From Plumapathes pennacea (Eukaryota > Cnidaria > Anthozoa > Antipatharia > Myriopathidae), in NCBI GenBank assembly GCA_964036295.1, contig OZ038463.1:17471069-17535068 (forward strand): a stretch of 64,000 nucleotides of DNA, given 5' to 3'. Below the pieces are notes generated by a model, which did no database searches, had not been told where the DNA came from, and saw nothing but the letters and a program-made list of their open reading frames with translations. Both the position numbers and the translations under genes were made by a program. How positions within the stretch are numbered: position 1 is the first letter of the stretch; every line of letters begins with the position of its first letter. This document shows, one piece after another, positions 37,634-49,280 of this stretch.

Positions 37634-40600
37634 ATGTGGAAAGGCAAGGATAAATTTCAATATGGTTGTGCAATGTATCAATCTTATACCAACTTTGCCA
37701 AGCGTATATCAATGAGGCCCTCTACCTCAAACTTGGCACAAAACTCTGTAGGAGACCTTATAATAAGTTTAACTTTTAAAAACCACCGGTTAACGATTGA
37801 TTTATGGGGGTTTTTTCCTGTCAAAATGCCTCTTCAACTCAGTGGTCGACAAGCGCTAACTGATCGCTTCACTTTCTTTGCCAATTTACGCCTCATTTCG
37901 CTTTATTCTGCTACAATATAGCACAAATATGTTTCCAAGGATGTCCCTGTCGCTTTAAGAGTTCTTTCTTGTAAAAAATAAGAGTCATGCAGTCAAAACA
38001 TACGCGCCGACGTCGCCGTGGTTCGTTATTGGTGTCACGCAATCTTAAAACTTAGCGAGATATGTTTATTATATTTAGTTATTATATTGATATCCCTTGT
38101 TTGACCCAAAAATATATTAACTTTGTTTTGTCATTATCGCTACCGGGAATGAAAATGCGACATAAAACTTTATTATTTGGGTATCAAAGTGGCCAAATAA
38201 TGAAAGCAGCAGGCACAATAAACTAGAATGGTTATAGCCTGAGTAATCAAAACAGCACGAAGACAAAAGTAACTCTTCTGACTTGACATTTTACCGTACA
38301 CGTCATTAGGAGCTGCAAGCCAAATTTATAGAAAATACCCTTAAAATGTTTACACCCCCTCTCCCCCCATACCCAGAAACGGATTATTCTATATTTTGAT
38401 CTCTCCCCCCCCCCCCACCCCCTCTCTCTGTCTCTCTCGCAATTTCATTTGTCTCCAATACATTATTTGTACTTTACACCTTTGAGACTCCACTCCGTCC
38501 CAACACAACCCACCGTCCCATACAATTGTGTCATAAACTGGCTTGGGGAGAAAAGTGCCCTTCCATTAAATTAAAAATCAAAAATCAAAAATTCCAAAAG
38601 CGGCAACTTTTAAGTTAAAAACCCTGTATATATGAAAAAAGGTTGGCCCGGGGACCCTAGCCTGGGCGCGCCAACTATTCACACATTTCTTTATTATAAA
38701 TCGAAGCGAGCGTGTTGAAAGTGATATGAAGTTACAGTAATCTACTTGAAATAGTTTTGGTATGTACCGTAAGCACACCCATGCACTGCAGATAATCTTA
38801 AAGTTATATTTTCCCTTGTTCTTTCTTTTTTAATTGTTCCGAAGGGAAGATATGAAGCCAGATTTGGAAACGAGTTTCCTATCAGAGCAGATAACACATT
38901 ATAAGAAAAAGACTTGACGCACGTAACCGAACCAGCCGCAACAAAATATACCAGTGCGGCGAAGGATTGCCCTAGAGAGCGCTTTGTTGATCCCGCGATC
39001 AGCCTTGCGCGATTTCCCCTTCTCACCATGTCTGCATAGGCCCGCTAGAACTCGGCAACGCTGCGATCTTTTGCGCCAAGAATAGCGGTGTGAAGGGCAA
39101 ATCGTCAATTTTGATATATCAGACGGCGGAGTAAATATCGACGCCCGTGCTAATATCAATTCAACTTCGGTCTCAACATCACTTATCCCCATCGCCTTTT
39201 TGTGCCCCGAAATATCCTTATTACATGGAAAAAGAACTTATCTCCATTACAGACTCGCCTCCGCTTCTCAATTTGCCAAGTCTGTTTTGAAAAACTAAAA
39301 CCTTTATGTCACCGTTGCTGTCTTTTCCTAACACCTGACGGCAGCTGCTTCTACAACCAATATAGGTATTCATTTTGGTGTGTTGGGAAAAAGTAAAACG
39401 GAAGTTGCCCCGCCTTTACGAGTCCTTTCATTTTCTTTTTTTCCCTCGGCACTGAATAACAAGGCAATACGGCCACTGAATAGAAAGAAAAATATGAAAA
39501 ATAAACTAAAACGTGAATCTCTGTTAGTGATGTAAATTTGAGAAGAGGTCTTATTAGAGCCGACAAAACAAAAAAACAACAACAACAAAAAAAAAAAAAA
39601 AAAAAACATAAACAACACATGAGAGTGAATGGGTGATTAAATGCAATATTTGTATGAGTCATGCGCTTCACGAACAGATAAAACTCTCTCGAGACAGTCA
39701 TATAAATAAAGATTTCTTGCCAGTTAGGCCAGTAATAAAATGTACATATCACTTCCTTGTCAGTTTCTCATTAGATCTGTGTGTAGTTTATTAAGGTATC
39801 AGTAGACGTCTACTGATACCTTAAGCCGGATCCGGTAAAATAACTCGTTTTGGTAAATAAAGTCAGCTCAGTTTAAAATCCAGGTGCCACTAATAGCTAC
39901 TGATCCTATTATGTTTTATTTGTGTATAAAGAAAACAAAATATTTCTTGACCAGATATGAATTCATGTACCATTTCAAGTACAAATTCTATTGTTGCTGT
40001 TGTTTTCATTATTTGGCCACTTTGATACCCAAATAATAAAGTTTCATGTCGCATTTTTATTCCTGGTAGCGATAATAACAAAACAAAGTTAATATATTTT
40101 TGGGTCAAACAAGGCATATAAATGTAACTATAAAATATAATAAATATATCTCGCTAAGTTTTAAGATTGCGTGACACCAATAACGAACGCACGGCGCGTA
40201 TGTTTTGACTGCATGAATCTTTTCTCGGTTTACACGAAACAGCTCTTAAAGCGACAGGGACATCCTTGGAAACATATTTGTGCTATATTGTAGCAGAATA
40301 ATACGAAATGAGGCGTAAATTGGCAAAAAAAAGTGAAGCGATCAGTTAGCGCTTGTCGACCACTGAGTTGAAGAGGCATTTTGATAAGAAAAAACGCATA
40401 AATCAATCGTTAACCGGTGGTATTGAAAGTTAAACTTATTATAAGGTCTCCTACAGAGTTTTGTGCCAAGTTTGAGGTAGTAGGCGAAGTTTTTGTTCGA
40501 GTTTATTCGAAAATGTGAATTGATTGTTGCGCGTTGTTTACAAGTCGACGTTGTGATTTTGGCAAAATTAGCCGCGTTGGTTATTTCGAGCAATGAAAAG

Positions 40601-41093
40601 TACCAAACTAATTTTTATATTCTTGATAAAAACAACACTTCTAGATATTAAAACCGAATTTTTGTGCAAATCTGAGTAATACCGGACATAGAAATGGTTT
40701 TTTGAAAAAATGCTCTAAACTGAGATTTGCGAGCATTGAAATTTGGGCTGTTTTTGCCCCGACACCAGATATTCAATATTTTACCTATAATCCTATTTAT
40801 AGGCTCAAATTGCTCGTGGATGTCTTCTTAATCAATAGATGAAGACATTTATGTGTATAGTTTCGTTGCGCGGTCGCGTGCAAAGGTTTTTGTGGTCCTC
40901 GAAATCCTTTCATTTTTGTCATTTCGAGGGGTATGGCGATTTTTCAAAAAATTCACGAAATGAAAAAGTTTCCGGACAAACTAAATATACCAGGGTAATT
41001 GGCAAACCATAGGTTATCTCTTGACAAAATAAAAAGAACCCCGAATTTTGACGGATGTGCCACTCCTCACCCGGTCAGAAAAAAAAGTCGCTC
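37634..41093 (-). mobile_element. TTAA element, inverted copy in the last large intron
   Basis: It is flanked by TTAA at 37630-37633 and 41094-41097. Read on the - strand it starts GAGCGACTTTTT and ends CCACAT, like 7606-10674. It fills nearly the whole intron between the SEA exon (ends 37602) and the transmembrane exon (starts 41263). No coding region supported. Confidence 0.78.
39791..39824. repeat. Perfect 34-bp palindrome, copy 2
   Basis: Identical to 8791-8824, at a similar distance (about 1.2-1.3 kb) from the GAGCGAC end. Confidence 0.97.
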
Positions 41094-41262
41094 TTAATTT
41101 TGATACAGATAAGCGGATACTCGAGCGCCTTAACCTTGGTTCATTAAAATTGATTGGTCGCCGGTTACCAAAGTACCTTCTGTAAAAAGAACCGAATAAG
41201 GATATCACAACGATCTTTCTGGATGTGTTTGCGGAGTCACTGTGTTTCATGTTTGGTTTCAG

Positions 41263-41370
41263 AGAGCATAAGAAAGTTTATCATCATCGTTAGTCTTGTA
41301 GTGGTTGCCCAGTTGGTGGTAGTCTGTTTTGTAGCTTGGCACTGTTGGAACAGGCATCGCAAACAACCAG
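41263..41370 (+). CDS. Exon: transmembrane helix
   Basis: The acceptor is GGTTTCAG ending at 41262 and the donor is CCAG/GTGAGA at 41370/41371, phase 1 at both ends. It encodes IRKFIIIVSLVVVAQLVVV and then CFVAWHCW, a single hydrophobic span of about 22 residues followed by basic residues (RHRK), so the C-terminus is cytoplasmic. Confidence 0.85.
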
Positions 41371-41510
41371 GTGAGAGAGCAATGTATTAAATGTACTCCT
41401 GTCCAGAGTTCTGGTCTTTGTCACTTTGATCAGTATAATTTAGTTGGGTTGTAACTGGCATCGTTGTTCTATTTCCTCTAACAAATTAGTGCTGACTCTA
41501 ACACTTTCAG

Positions 41511-41629
41511 CAAATGTAGATAACGTTTGCCAAGACTTCGCCTTGGAAAACTTGGTTCATGCTAAATTCTCCCAAGTTGCCATTGCCAACTTGCTAGAAG
41601 CCCAAGAGAAAGAAGTTGGTCAACGCTAA
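41511..41629 (+). CDS. Terminal exon: short cytoplasmic tail and stop
   Basis: The acceptor is ACACTTTCAG ending at 41510, phase 1. The frame continues for 39 residues (ending EKEVGQR) to TAA at 41627-41629. The tail shows no ITAM, ITIM, PDZ-type end or kinase motif that I can recognise. A slightly leucine- and alanine-rich helix (SQVAIANLLEAQEKE) is visible. Confidence 0.72.
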
Positions 41630-41859
41630 GGCTGGGTTAGCTTAATCGAACTTTGAACAATCGGCCCTGAGCCAAATGGGTAAAATTGGTTCTCAGGCAC
41701 ATTTGATTTGGACAGATTTTAGGCAAACGAAGCCAGGGAACTTCATTATGATTCTACCCGCCCAGATGACAAAAATCTGTCTGCAGTGATGTTCTTCTGA
41801 CAGCTCAGAAAACAATCGAACTCTAGTACGGACAATCGATACTGTAATTACACAAAGTG

Positions 41860-41865
41860 AATAAA
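41860..41865 (+). terminator. Poly(A) signal of the host receptor gene
   Basis: AATAAA lies 231 bp after the stop codon on the + strand and is the first such hexamer after it. The BEL element is inserted about 60 bp further on, so the transcript probably ends before it. Confidence 0.6.
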
Positions 41866-41924
41866 GCGTAGCATATTTTGAGTCACTTCATCACAACAAC
41901 TCCTTGTGATTTATCTACAGTTGT

Positions 41925-42344
41925 TGTGGATGCAGGAACTGGCGTTCCTCGCTTTTCACAGGACGATGTTTATTAATGAGACCAAATACTGTCTTCACAA
42001 CTTTGATTTACGCGTTTCCGCCGCCTCCTTAATATCACACGAGAGTCCAAGTCCCTTGACACATTTATTGAGCTCCCAGGGTGAATCACGACGAAATACG
42101 GTAACAAAGACTAAATGTAAAAGCGAAACAGAAAAGGGCTACTTAAATTACATGTTAGCCTACATATAAACAAATCAATCGGAAAGACGTTATAAGCAAT
42201 CGTACTTACATTTGTGTCCGTTTGAGGTCTCTAACGATAAGCGTTGAACAATGATAAGCGTGTAACACAATGCTCCTGTTCACTTTCGCGGTCAATCTTT
42301 TTAGCACGTTGCGCATGCGCTTACCGGAACAATCCGCATCAACA
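41925..42344 (-). repeat. 3' LTR of the BEL/Pao element
   Basis: On the - strand it starts TGTTGATG and ends CCACA. No difference from the other LTR was seen by eye. It contains AATAAA on the - strand at 41968-41973. Confidence 0.95.
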
Positions 42345-42357
42345 TTCCCTGCCCTTT
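42345..42357 (-). promoter_or_regulatory. Polypurine tract
   Basis: AAAGGGCAGGGAA on the - strand directly abuts the 3' LTR, the expected plus-strand primer position. Confidence 0.75.
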
Positions 42358-42569
42358 AAACGATCGCAGGTAGTTTAAACATCAAGATGCAAAAAACGTT
42401 ACATAAACAGATTACGTATGAAACCAAAATGAAAATATAAAATAAAATAAAACCCAAAGACAAAACAACAGGAACTAAATTAAATTGAAACTTGGCGATC
42501 AAAGTGCGTGTAAAACTCTTAGCCTGGCTGGCCCGGTTATACCAGGGCCTTGTCACCATCGGCTGCTTC

Positions 42570-45500
42570 CTAGTCAGCCTTTGCGTCCGAGTTGGTAAGC
42601 AAGAGGACAAGTTTCGCGACGGGTCGACGAAGTTCTGCATCTTGTGTCCTCACGATGGCGCTCCGGACCAATCCTCTTGCATCTGGCTCTGTTGCCGTTA
42701 TAATTCCCATGGGCCAGATACTCCTTGGGGCGCTGTCGTCCTTCAGGATGACGATGTCTCCAACTTGTAAGTTGCGTTGGGGATGATGCCACTTCTGTCT
42801 CTTCTGGAGAGTAACAAGGTACTCCTTTTTCCAACGCGACCAGAAGAGATTAGCAAGGTACTGCACTCTGCGCCATCGGCGGCGCATATACACGTCATTG
42901 CGCTGGAAATTTCCAGGTGGAGGTAGAACAATGCTTGTCTTCATCGTCAGTAGATGGTTGGGGGTCAAAGGATCGAGGTCGTCAGGGTCGCTCGATGAAG
43001 AAGTGAGTGGTCTTGAGTTCATGATTGCTTCGACTTCACACAGCAGTGTGCGAAACGACTCGTTATCCAGGCGACTACCATGCTCCTGTAGTAGGGACGC
43101 GAGAACACTCCGGGTGGTTCGGATTTGCCTTTCCCACACGCCACCCATGTGACTCGCTGCGGGTGGATTGAAGATCCAGTCGATCCCTTCTTTCCGAAGC
43201 TTGTCCTGGATTTGATCGTGATTCAGTTCCTCCATGGCTTGGCGGAGTTCCCTCTTTGCTCCAACGAAGTTCGTCCCATTGTCACATCTGATCTCTCTGA
43301 CTGGTCCACGACGGGCAATGAAGCGTCGCAGTGCGTGGATGAAGGAATCCGTGTCGAGCGAACACGCGGTTTCGATGTGCACGGCTCTGCTCACGAGACA
43401 AGTGAAGAGGGCTCCGTACCTCTTTACCTCTTTGCGGCCTTCTTTAATCAGGAATGGGCCAAAGTAGTCTACCCCGGTATAAGTAAACGGCGGTGCAGGA
43501 GTAACTCGATCCTTTGGTAGATCGGCCATCTTCTGTAGGTTCGGTGGAGCTCGCTTGCGGCAGCAAGTGACGCATTCTGTGATTAGTTGCCGAACAGCAG
43601 CGTTGGCACCCACGATCCAGTGCTTCTCTCTCAGCTTGGCAAGAACATGGCCGCGGCCAGCGTGACCCAACCGCTCTGGATGTGACGAATGATGAGCGTT
43701 GTGACATGGCTTCTGCGAGGCAAGATGACAGGATGTTTGGTCTTCGCTGGAATATCGGCTCGGCTAAGGCGACCCCCTACCCGAAGGACACCTTGGTGAA
43801 GGAAGGGATCCAAGCGATAGAGGCTGCTCGTCTTCTTTATCTGCGTTTTTGTTCGCCTTTCCCGGACCCGTTCATCTTCGTCTTCGTTGCCGAGTCGGTC
43901 GAGGGCGCGGATTTCGTTGCTGAAGAACTGAGAATGGAGAAATCTGAGTATGGCAGTCTCGGCTTCCTCCAGCTCCTGCACGGTGAGGGACGAACTGTGC
44001 GTGTCGGGTTGGTATTTCTCTGGTTGCGGTTCGGTACTTGAAGCTTCATCCTTTGCTTTCTGTCGGCCTGCCCTGCGTTTCAAGAGTATCTTCCGTACGC
44101 GCAGGAACACAGCCACGGCCTTCTTGAGACGATACCAGTTGGAGTAGTGTTCGAGCAATTTGAACACCGAGGCAGGTGAGCAGTCGATTGCTGTTGCGCT
44201 GGTGAAGAGAGCTCGCTTAACTTCTGGGTCGTTTTCCGGTATTTCGCCCATTGTGAATGGTTGCTCGGGCCATTCCTCCTCCGGTTTCCACAGGAACTCG
44301 GGGCCGTTGAACCATCGATGCTGGTTCAAAAGGGATGGTCCGTCCAGGCCTCTCGAGGCGTCGTCTGCAGGATTATCGTCGGTGTCGACGTACCTCCAAT
44401 GTGCTGGGCTGGAGAAATCCCTGATCGTTTGGACACGATTTGCAACGAAGACTTGATATCTTTTTTGGTCGTTAGCAATATACCTCAGGACAGTAGTCGA
44501 GTCCGTGTGGAATTTGATAACATCAGGTACTTCGTCTAGTTCCTTCTTCAGCATTTGCGCCAAGCGGACGGCAACTGTGGCGGCAGTGAGTTCCAGACGC
44601 GGTATTGTTACTGCTTTGGCTGGTGCCAGGCGGGCCTTTCCCATTAGAAAGGAGCAGTGGATGCGGTCCTGGTCGTCGCGGAGGCGTAGATAAGCTACTG
44701 ATCCGTAGCCCGTGGAACTGGCGTCCGAGAAAAGGTGCAGCTGCCTTGATTTTACTTGACCAAACTGCGGCGGTTTCAGGCAGCGGTCGACGCGCAGTTT
44801 CTCGAGCAGCGAGAGTTCACTGCGCCATTTGGCCCACCTTGTCCGGTATACGTCTGGAACTTCGTCATCCCACCCCAGGGTTCCTTCACGACATAGATCC
44901 TGCAGTATTTGCTTTGCTGATAAGGTGAATGGAGCGGCAAAACCAAGAGGGTCGTAGATTGAAGAGACGGCTGACAGTATTCCTCGTCTAGTCAGGGGCT
45001 TGTCGTTGACAATGATGCGGAATCCAAAGGCGTCGGACTATACGCACCACTGTACGCCAAGCGCTCGCTCAATAGGTAGCTTGTCGTAGTCCAAGTCCAG
45101 AGCTTTGAGTTCTTTGGAGCGTTCTTCTTCTGGGATTGACTCGAGAACGTTGCGGCGATTGCAAATGAACTTGGTCAGGCGAAACCCGCCATCGGCGCAC
45201 ATTTGGCGGACTCCCTTGATTAACTTTGTAGCGACACCTTCGCTGCTGACCGACTTCAGACAGTCGTCCACATAAAAGTTTCGCCTCAGAGTATTGGCAG
45301 CTTGGGTGCCGTGTTGCGTCTCGCCTTCTTTTGCTGTCCTCTTTAAGGCGTAGTTGGCGCAGCTAGGTGATGACACAGCGCCGAAGAGATGGGCCGTCAT
45401 CCGGTACTCCTCCAACTCGCTGTCCAGATCTCCATCTGACCACCACAGAAATCGCAGGAAGTCGCAGTGTTCAGCTGGGACTTTGACCTGATGGAACATG

Positions 45501-48500
45501 GCTTCTACATCCCCCATGAAGGCTACCGGCTCCTGTCGAAATCGGGTCAATACCCCAACCAAAGAATTGGTGAAGTCAGGGCCTTGAAGAAGCTGATCGT
45601 TGAGCGATTCCCCTCTGAATTTCGCACTGCAGTCAAAAACCACGCGGATCTTATCAGGTTTCTTTGGGTGATAGACTCCGTGATGGGGGAGGTACCAAAC
45701 TTTGCCGGGCTTCGTTGGCTGCATGTCCGTCGTGACTTTCTGTGCGTAGCCTTTATCGATTACACCGTTGACGAAGGTAACGTAGTCACGATGGTACTTC
45801 TCGTCGCGCAGCATTTTCCTTTTCTGCCACATCGCTCTCTTAACGGCCTGATCTCTGTTGTTGGGCATCTCAGGATTAGGATTGCGGAAGGGAAGTGGAA
45901 TTTCGTGATGACCCCCGACTTTCTTAATGCCTTGCTCGACTTTGTATAGAAACGCCTGGTCTTCTTGCGAGTACCTGCGTTCGTCAGGACTCTGGCTAGG
46001 GATGCGGTCGTTGAAGTCCAATTCAAACATTGCCAGCAGGGCCTTCGGCGTGACGATCTCTTTAATCGTTTCCACCTCTCTCACTGTGATCCGGTTTGCT
46101 GTGAGGACGTCCTTGTCTGGTATGTAGTTGACTCGCAGAGGACCACTTACAGTCCAGCCGTGCCTAAGGCGGACAGCAAAGGGGCCATTGCCCTGACTGG
46201 GCACTACTTCCAGAGGTTCCAGCGCGGCAGGGCAGTTGCTACCAATCAACAAGCCAATCTCCAGGTCCGGCCTGTGCTCCGAGATCTCTTTGGACACTTT
46301 GCGGAGGTGTTCCCAGCGGCTGATCATCTCAGGTGTTGGGATTTGCTGGTGGCTAACAGGAATGTCGTCCCTCGTGAAGGTCCGTGGCAGCTCGATAGGA
46401 TTGAGATCATTAAGGTCTGTCACGATGAGTTTGCTCAGGGCGGTGCTGTCCACGTAGCTCTGGCCATGCATTGTACCCAACATCAGTCTTGTCTTGGTAC
46501 CATCTGCACCCAGTTGGCTTTTGATGCTTTCGGTGGCAAAGCAGCCTCCACTACCACCATCGTAGAATGCGTATGTTGTGACGGAACGATTACTGTCCTT
46601 CTGCTTCACTTTCACCGGAACTATCGCGTGAAGAATGATAGTTTCTTCGATGCTAGCGTGGTTGAAAGATTTCTGCGGAATATTCACGTACATGCTGTGC
46701 GCCTTGGCTTCATGGCTGGTTCCGGCTTCGGCTCTTGCTCCTGCTCCGTCCGTGTCGCTTTTCTTGTTTATTTCAAAGCCGTCTATGTGCATGGCTGTAG
46801 GGTGGCGTTTGTGGCATCTCCGGCATTTTCTCTTCTTAGTACATCCTTTGGAAATGTGATTGTTTCCGTAGCAGCCGAAGCACATTCCGTTTTCCTTTAG
46901 GAAGGTTTTCCTCTCTTGCATTGATTTTCTGGTGAAATCCTCACATTCATCAAGGTCGTGGGACCTTTGACAAAGAGGGCATGACTCGTTCCGTTTACCG
47001 CTCCCATATAACCGGTTGGAGACTGGAGGCTTGGAGCTTGGTGCCTCGACTCGAGTGGCAAAGCTAGTGCTTTTAGGCTTCTTGTTAGGGCTTCTACTGC
47101 TTTCCGTGTCTGTGTTGGATCTTGTCCTTTCTTCGATTCTCCTTAAGGCCTCCCTACCAAAGATAGGGTCATTGGCGGATTCAGCTGCTGACTCGACGAA
47201 TTGGACCAAGTCTTCAAAACTGGCAATCTTCCCTTTAGTATTTCTCAACTTGGTGACCAGGTCACGCCATTTGTTGTGGAGGTTGCCGGGAAACTTCTGG
47301 ACAAGTTTCTGCATGTTTGGTGAGTGATCCAGCACTGACATATGTGATATGCTCTTCATAGCATTCTTGCACTTCATCAGAAAGACTGAAAAGCGTTTCA
47401 AGGCTGCTGCGTCGTCGTGTTTAATCGTTGGCCAGTTCAGAGCTTTGTCTATGAAAGCTACAGAGATTTTGTATGGGTCCCCATATTCTTTATCCAACAG
47501 TCTCCTTGCTTCCTTGTAACCTTCTTCTGGCTCGAGATGGAAGCATCCTCCAATTAGTTCTTTCGGTTCTCCCTCGACATGCTGTTCAAGGTAATACAAC
47601 CTGTCGGCGCTGCTACTGGTTTTTGATTCAACTCGGGCGGCAAAGGCCATGATGAAGGTCTTGTAATTGATTGAGTCCCCTTTAAACGTTGGCACCTCGG
47701 GCTGAGGTAGAGACATTGCCGCGGCAAGCTGCTGGTTTGTTGATATCACTTGTTGATTCTGTTGCTGCTGCATGAGGAGTATGGTGTGGATTGCTTGTTG
47801 CTCGTTTAGATAAGAGGAATGAGAATCGTTGAAATCCCGCCTGTGAGTTTCATTCCTGCTGTTGAGGTCAACTGGACGAACCTCACCTACATCGGGGTTG
47901 AGCGGTAGAACTGCGGCACTTGATGAACGTGGCAGCTCGAGGTGATCACATTCTGAAGGACCCAAACTGAGATTGCTGAACGCGGGAGCGGGTGGCGGTG
48001 CTGCGGCCGTAGCCAGAGGCGGTGCGGCAAGAGGACATGGCAGGTCGTAAGGAGTTTTGCGATCGTAAGCATTTTGTCTGATCTGATCTTCCCTGATCTC
48101 CGCGTATGCCTTTTCTCTTGCTTGCGCCTTAGCGATCGCGAGTTCCAACTTCATTTCTTCTTGTGCGATTTGAAGTGCCTGTTTCTTCTTTAACAGAGCT
48201 CTTTCGGCCAGCAGCTCGGCCACTCTTGCTTTTTCCTTCGCCCGGGCAGAGGCGGTGGAGCTGGCAACAGACGTCGTTTGGGATCTTCTGGACATCGATG
48301 ACACCCGCGATCCGGACTCAGATTGGCTTTCCATATGATCTGACAGACGATGCTCGGCGGCGGAAATCCAACTGACTATCTGCTTTCTGAATTCGAGAAA
48401 GGACTTTTCCTTGTCGTCATATCGTTGACTTTCTCTGTCCTGTTCTCCTTCCGAGGATATTTCGTCAAAGTAGATATTGTGTGCTTCTTGAAAACCTTCA

Positions 48501-48811
48501 AACAAGGTGTTTATATCTTGCAGTCCCGTTTTTACCACGTGCAAATTACCATCGTCGGCCGTCAGTCTGGCGAGTTCATTTCTCTTGCGTGAGACTGCCG
48601 ACAGTGCGGCTATCTGGTTTCCTTTCAGGCGACGTTTTTTTTCTTCTCGGCCTTTTTCGGTAAGAGTTCGTTGACGAGTTCCGAGTTCTTCTGTTTTTTC
48701 TTCTCGGCCTTGTTCGGTGAGAGTTCGTTGAGAAGCTCCGAGTTTTTCCGTTTGAACAGATGTTTCTTGTTCATTGTTGTCTGGCGGCACGCCGTTGGGA
48801 ACTTCAGACAT
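42570..48811 (-). pseudogene. gag-pol: BEL/Pao gag-pol polyprotein, one stop and one frameshift
   Basis: The ATG at 48811 lies 45 bp inside the 5' LTR. In order: charged coiled-coil-like N-terminus; DUF1759-type gag (LPQPEVPTFKGD onward, about residues 370-540); Cys-rich knuckles (CPLCQRSHDLDEC, CFGCYGNNHISKGC, about 605-670); aspartic protease with DGGS in place of the usual DxGS (about 755); RT with GDVEAMF and catalytic YVDD (residues about 1178-1181). TAG at 45038-45040 then interrupts the frame. RNase H (HTDSTTVLRYIAND) continues in the same frame. A 1-nt frameshift lies near 43675-43690, and the integrase follows with zinc-binding HHCC, IRCDNGTNF and a GGVWER region, ending at 42570. 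Apart from these two lesions the pol is full length. The lesions make it unlikely that this copy supplies its own RNase H and integrase. Confidence 0.93.
48644..48757 (-). repeat. 57-bp in-frame tandem duplication in gag
   Basis: Two 57-bp units start at 48644 and 48701 on the + strand. They encode a repeated 19-residue motif containing QRTLTE(Q/K)GREEK near the Gag N-terminus. Confidence 0.85.
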
Positions 48812-48855
48812 GTTGCGAAACTTCCAGCGATGAAAGAAAAATTCTTTGTTACAAA

Positions 48856-49275
48856 TGTGGATGCAGGAACTGGCGTTCCTCGCTTTTCACAGGACGATGT
48901 TTATTAATGAGACCAAATACTGTCTTCACAACTTTGATTTACGCGTTTCCGCCGCCTCCTTAATATCACACGAGAGTCCAAGTCCCTTGACACATTTATT
49001 GAGCTCCCAGGGTGAATCACGACGAAATACGGTAACAAAGACTAAATGTAAAAGCGAAACAGAAAAGGGCTACTTAAATTACATGTTAGCCTACATATAA
49101 ACAAATCAATCGGAAAGACGTTATAAGCAATCGTACTTACATTTGTGTCCGTTTGAGGTCTCTAACGATAAGCGTTGAACAATGATAAGCGTGTAACACA
49201 ATGCTCCTGTTCACTTTCGCGGTCAATCTTTTTAGCACGTTGCGCATGCGCTTACCGGAACAATCCGCATCAACA
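48856..49275 (-). repeat. 5' LTR of the BEL/Pao element
   Basis: 420 bp, bounded by TG...CA and apparently identical to 41925-42344. I could not assign a primer-binding site with confidence in the 44 bp between it and the gag ATG. Confidence 0.95.
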
Positions 49276-49280
49276 GTTGT

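Larger units (their letters stand above)
926..41629 (+). other. Host gene (3' part): large single-pass receptor with C1q/TNF-like, Ig, cadherin and SEA domains
   Basis: Thirteen exons can be chained on the + strand. Every junction has an AG acceptor and a GT donor, and the codon phases match: mostly phase 1, with phase 2 at 4802/6949, 35391/35676 and 37210/37424 and phase 0 at 30327/30678 and 36877/37149. The joined coding sequence is about 5.8 kb (about 1,925 codons) and ends with TAA at 41627-41629. Domain order is nine C1q/TNF-like modules, one Ig, three cadherin repeats, SEA, transmembrane helix, tail of about 50 residues. The protein should lie at the cell surface with its N-terminus outside. 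The first exon starts in phase 1, so the signal peptide and perhaps more modules lie upstream of the window. Introns range from about 0.18 to 23 kb and the long ones are full of transposons. I do not recognise a named orthologue. Exons could be missing from the 23-kb intron. Confidence 0.82.
41925..49275 (-). mobile_element. BEL/Pao LTR retrotransposon, full length
   Basis: Two 420-bp LTRs bound a 7,351-bp element, flanked by the 5-bp target duplication GTTGT (41920-41924 and 49276-49280). The internal order DUF1759-type gag, zinc knuckles, protease, RT, RNase H, integrase in one frame on the - strand defines BEL/Pao. It is inserted just beyond the poly(A) signal of the receptor gene and left of the Polinton. 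Confidence 0.96.

Noticed and set aside
7606-41093. The whole region as one large inverted duplication of the locus
   Set aside because: The order of repeat blocks is mirrored, but several blocks (C repeats, TTAA copies) have different flanks or their own target duplications, so independent insertions explain them better. A dot plot would settle it.
45467-46900. Long + strand ORFs inside the BEL element and the polymerase region
   Set aside because: They are antisense shadows of gag-pol and POLB with no recognisable domains.
48812-48855. tRNA primer-binding site of the BEL element
   Set aside because: No convincing match to a tRNA 3' end beginning TGG next to the LTR; a tRNA set from this genome would be needed.
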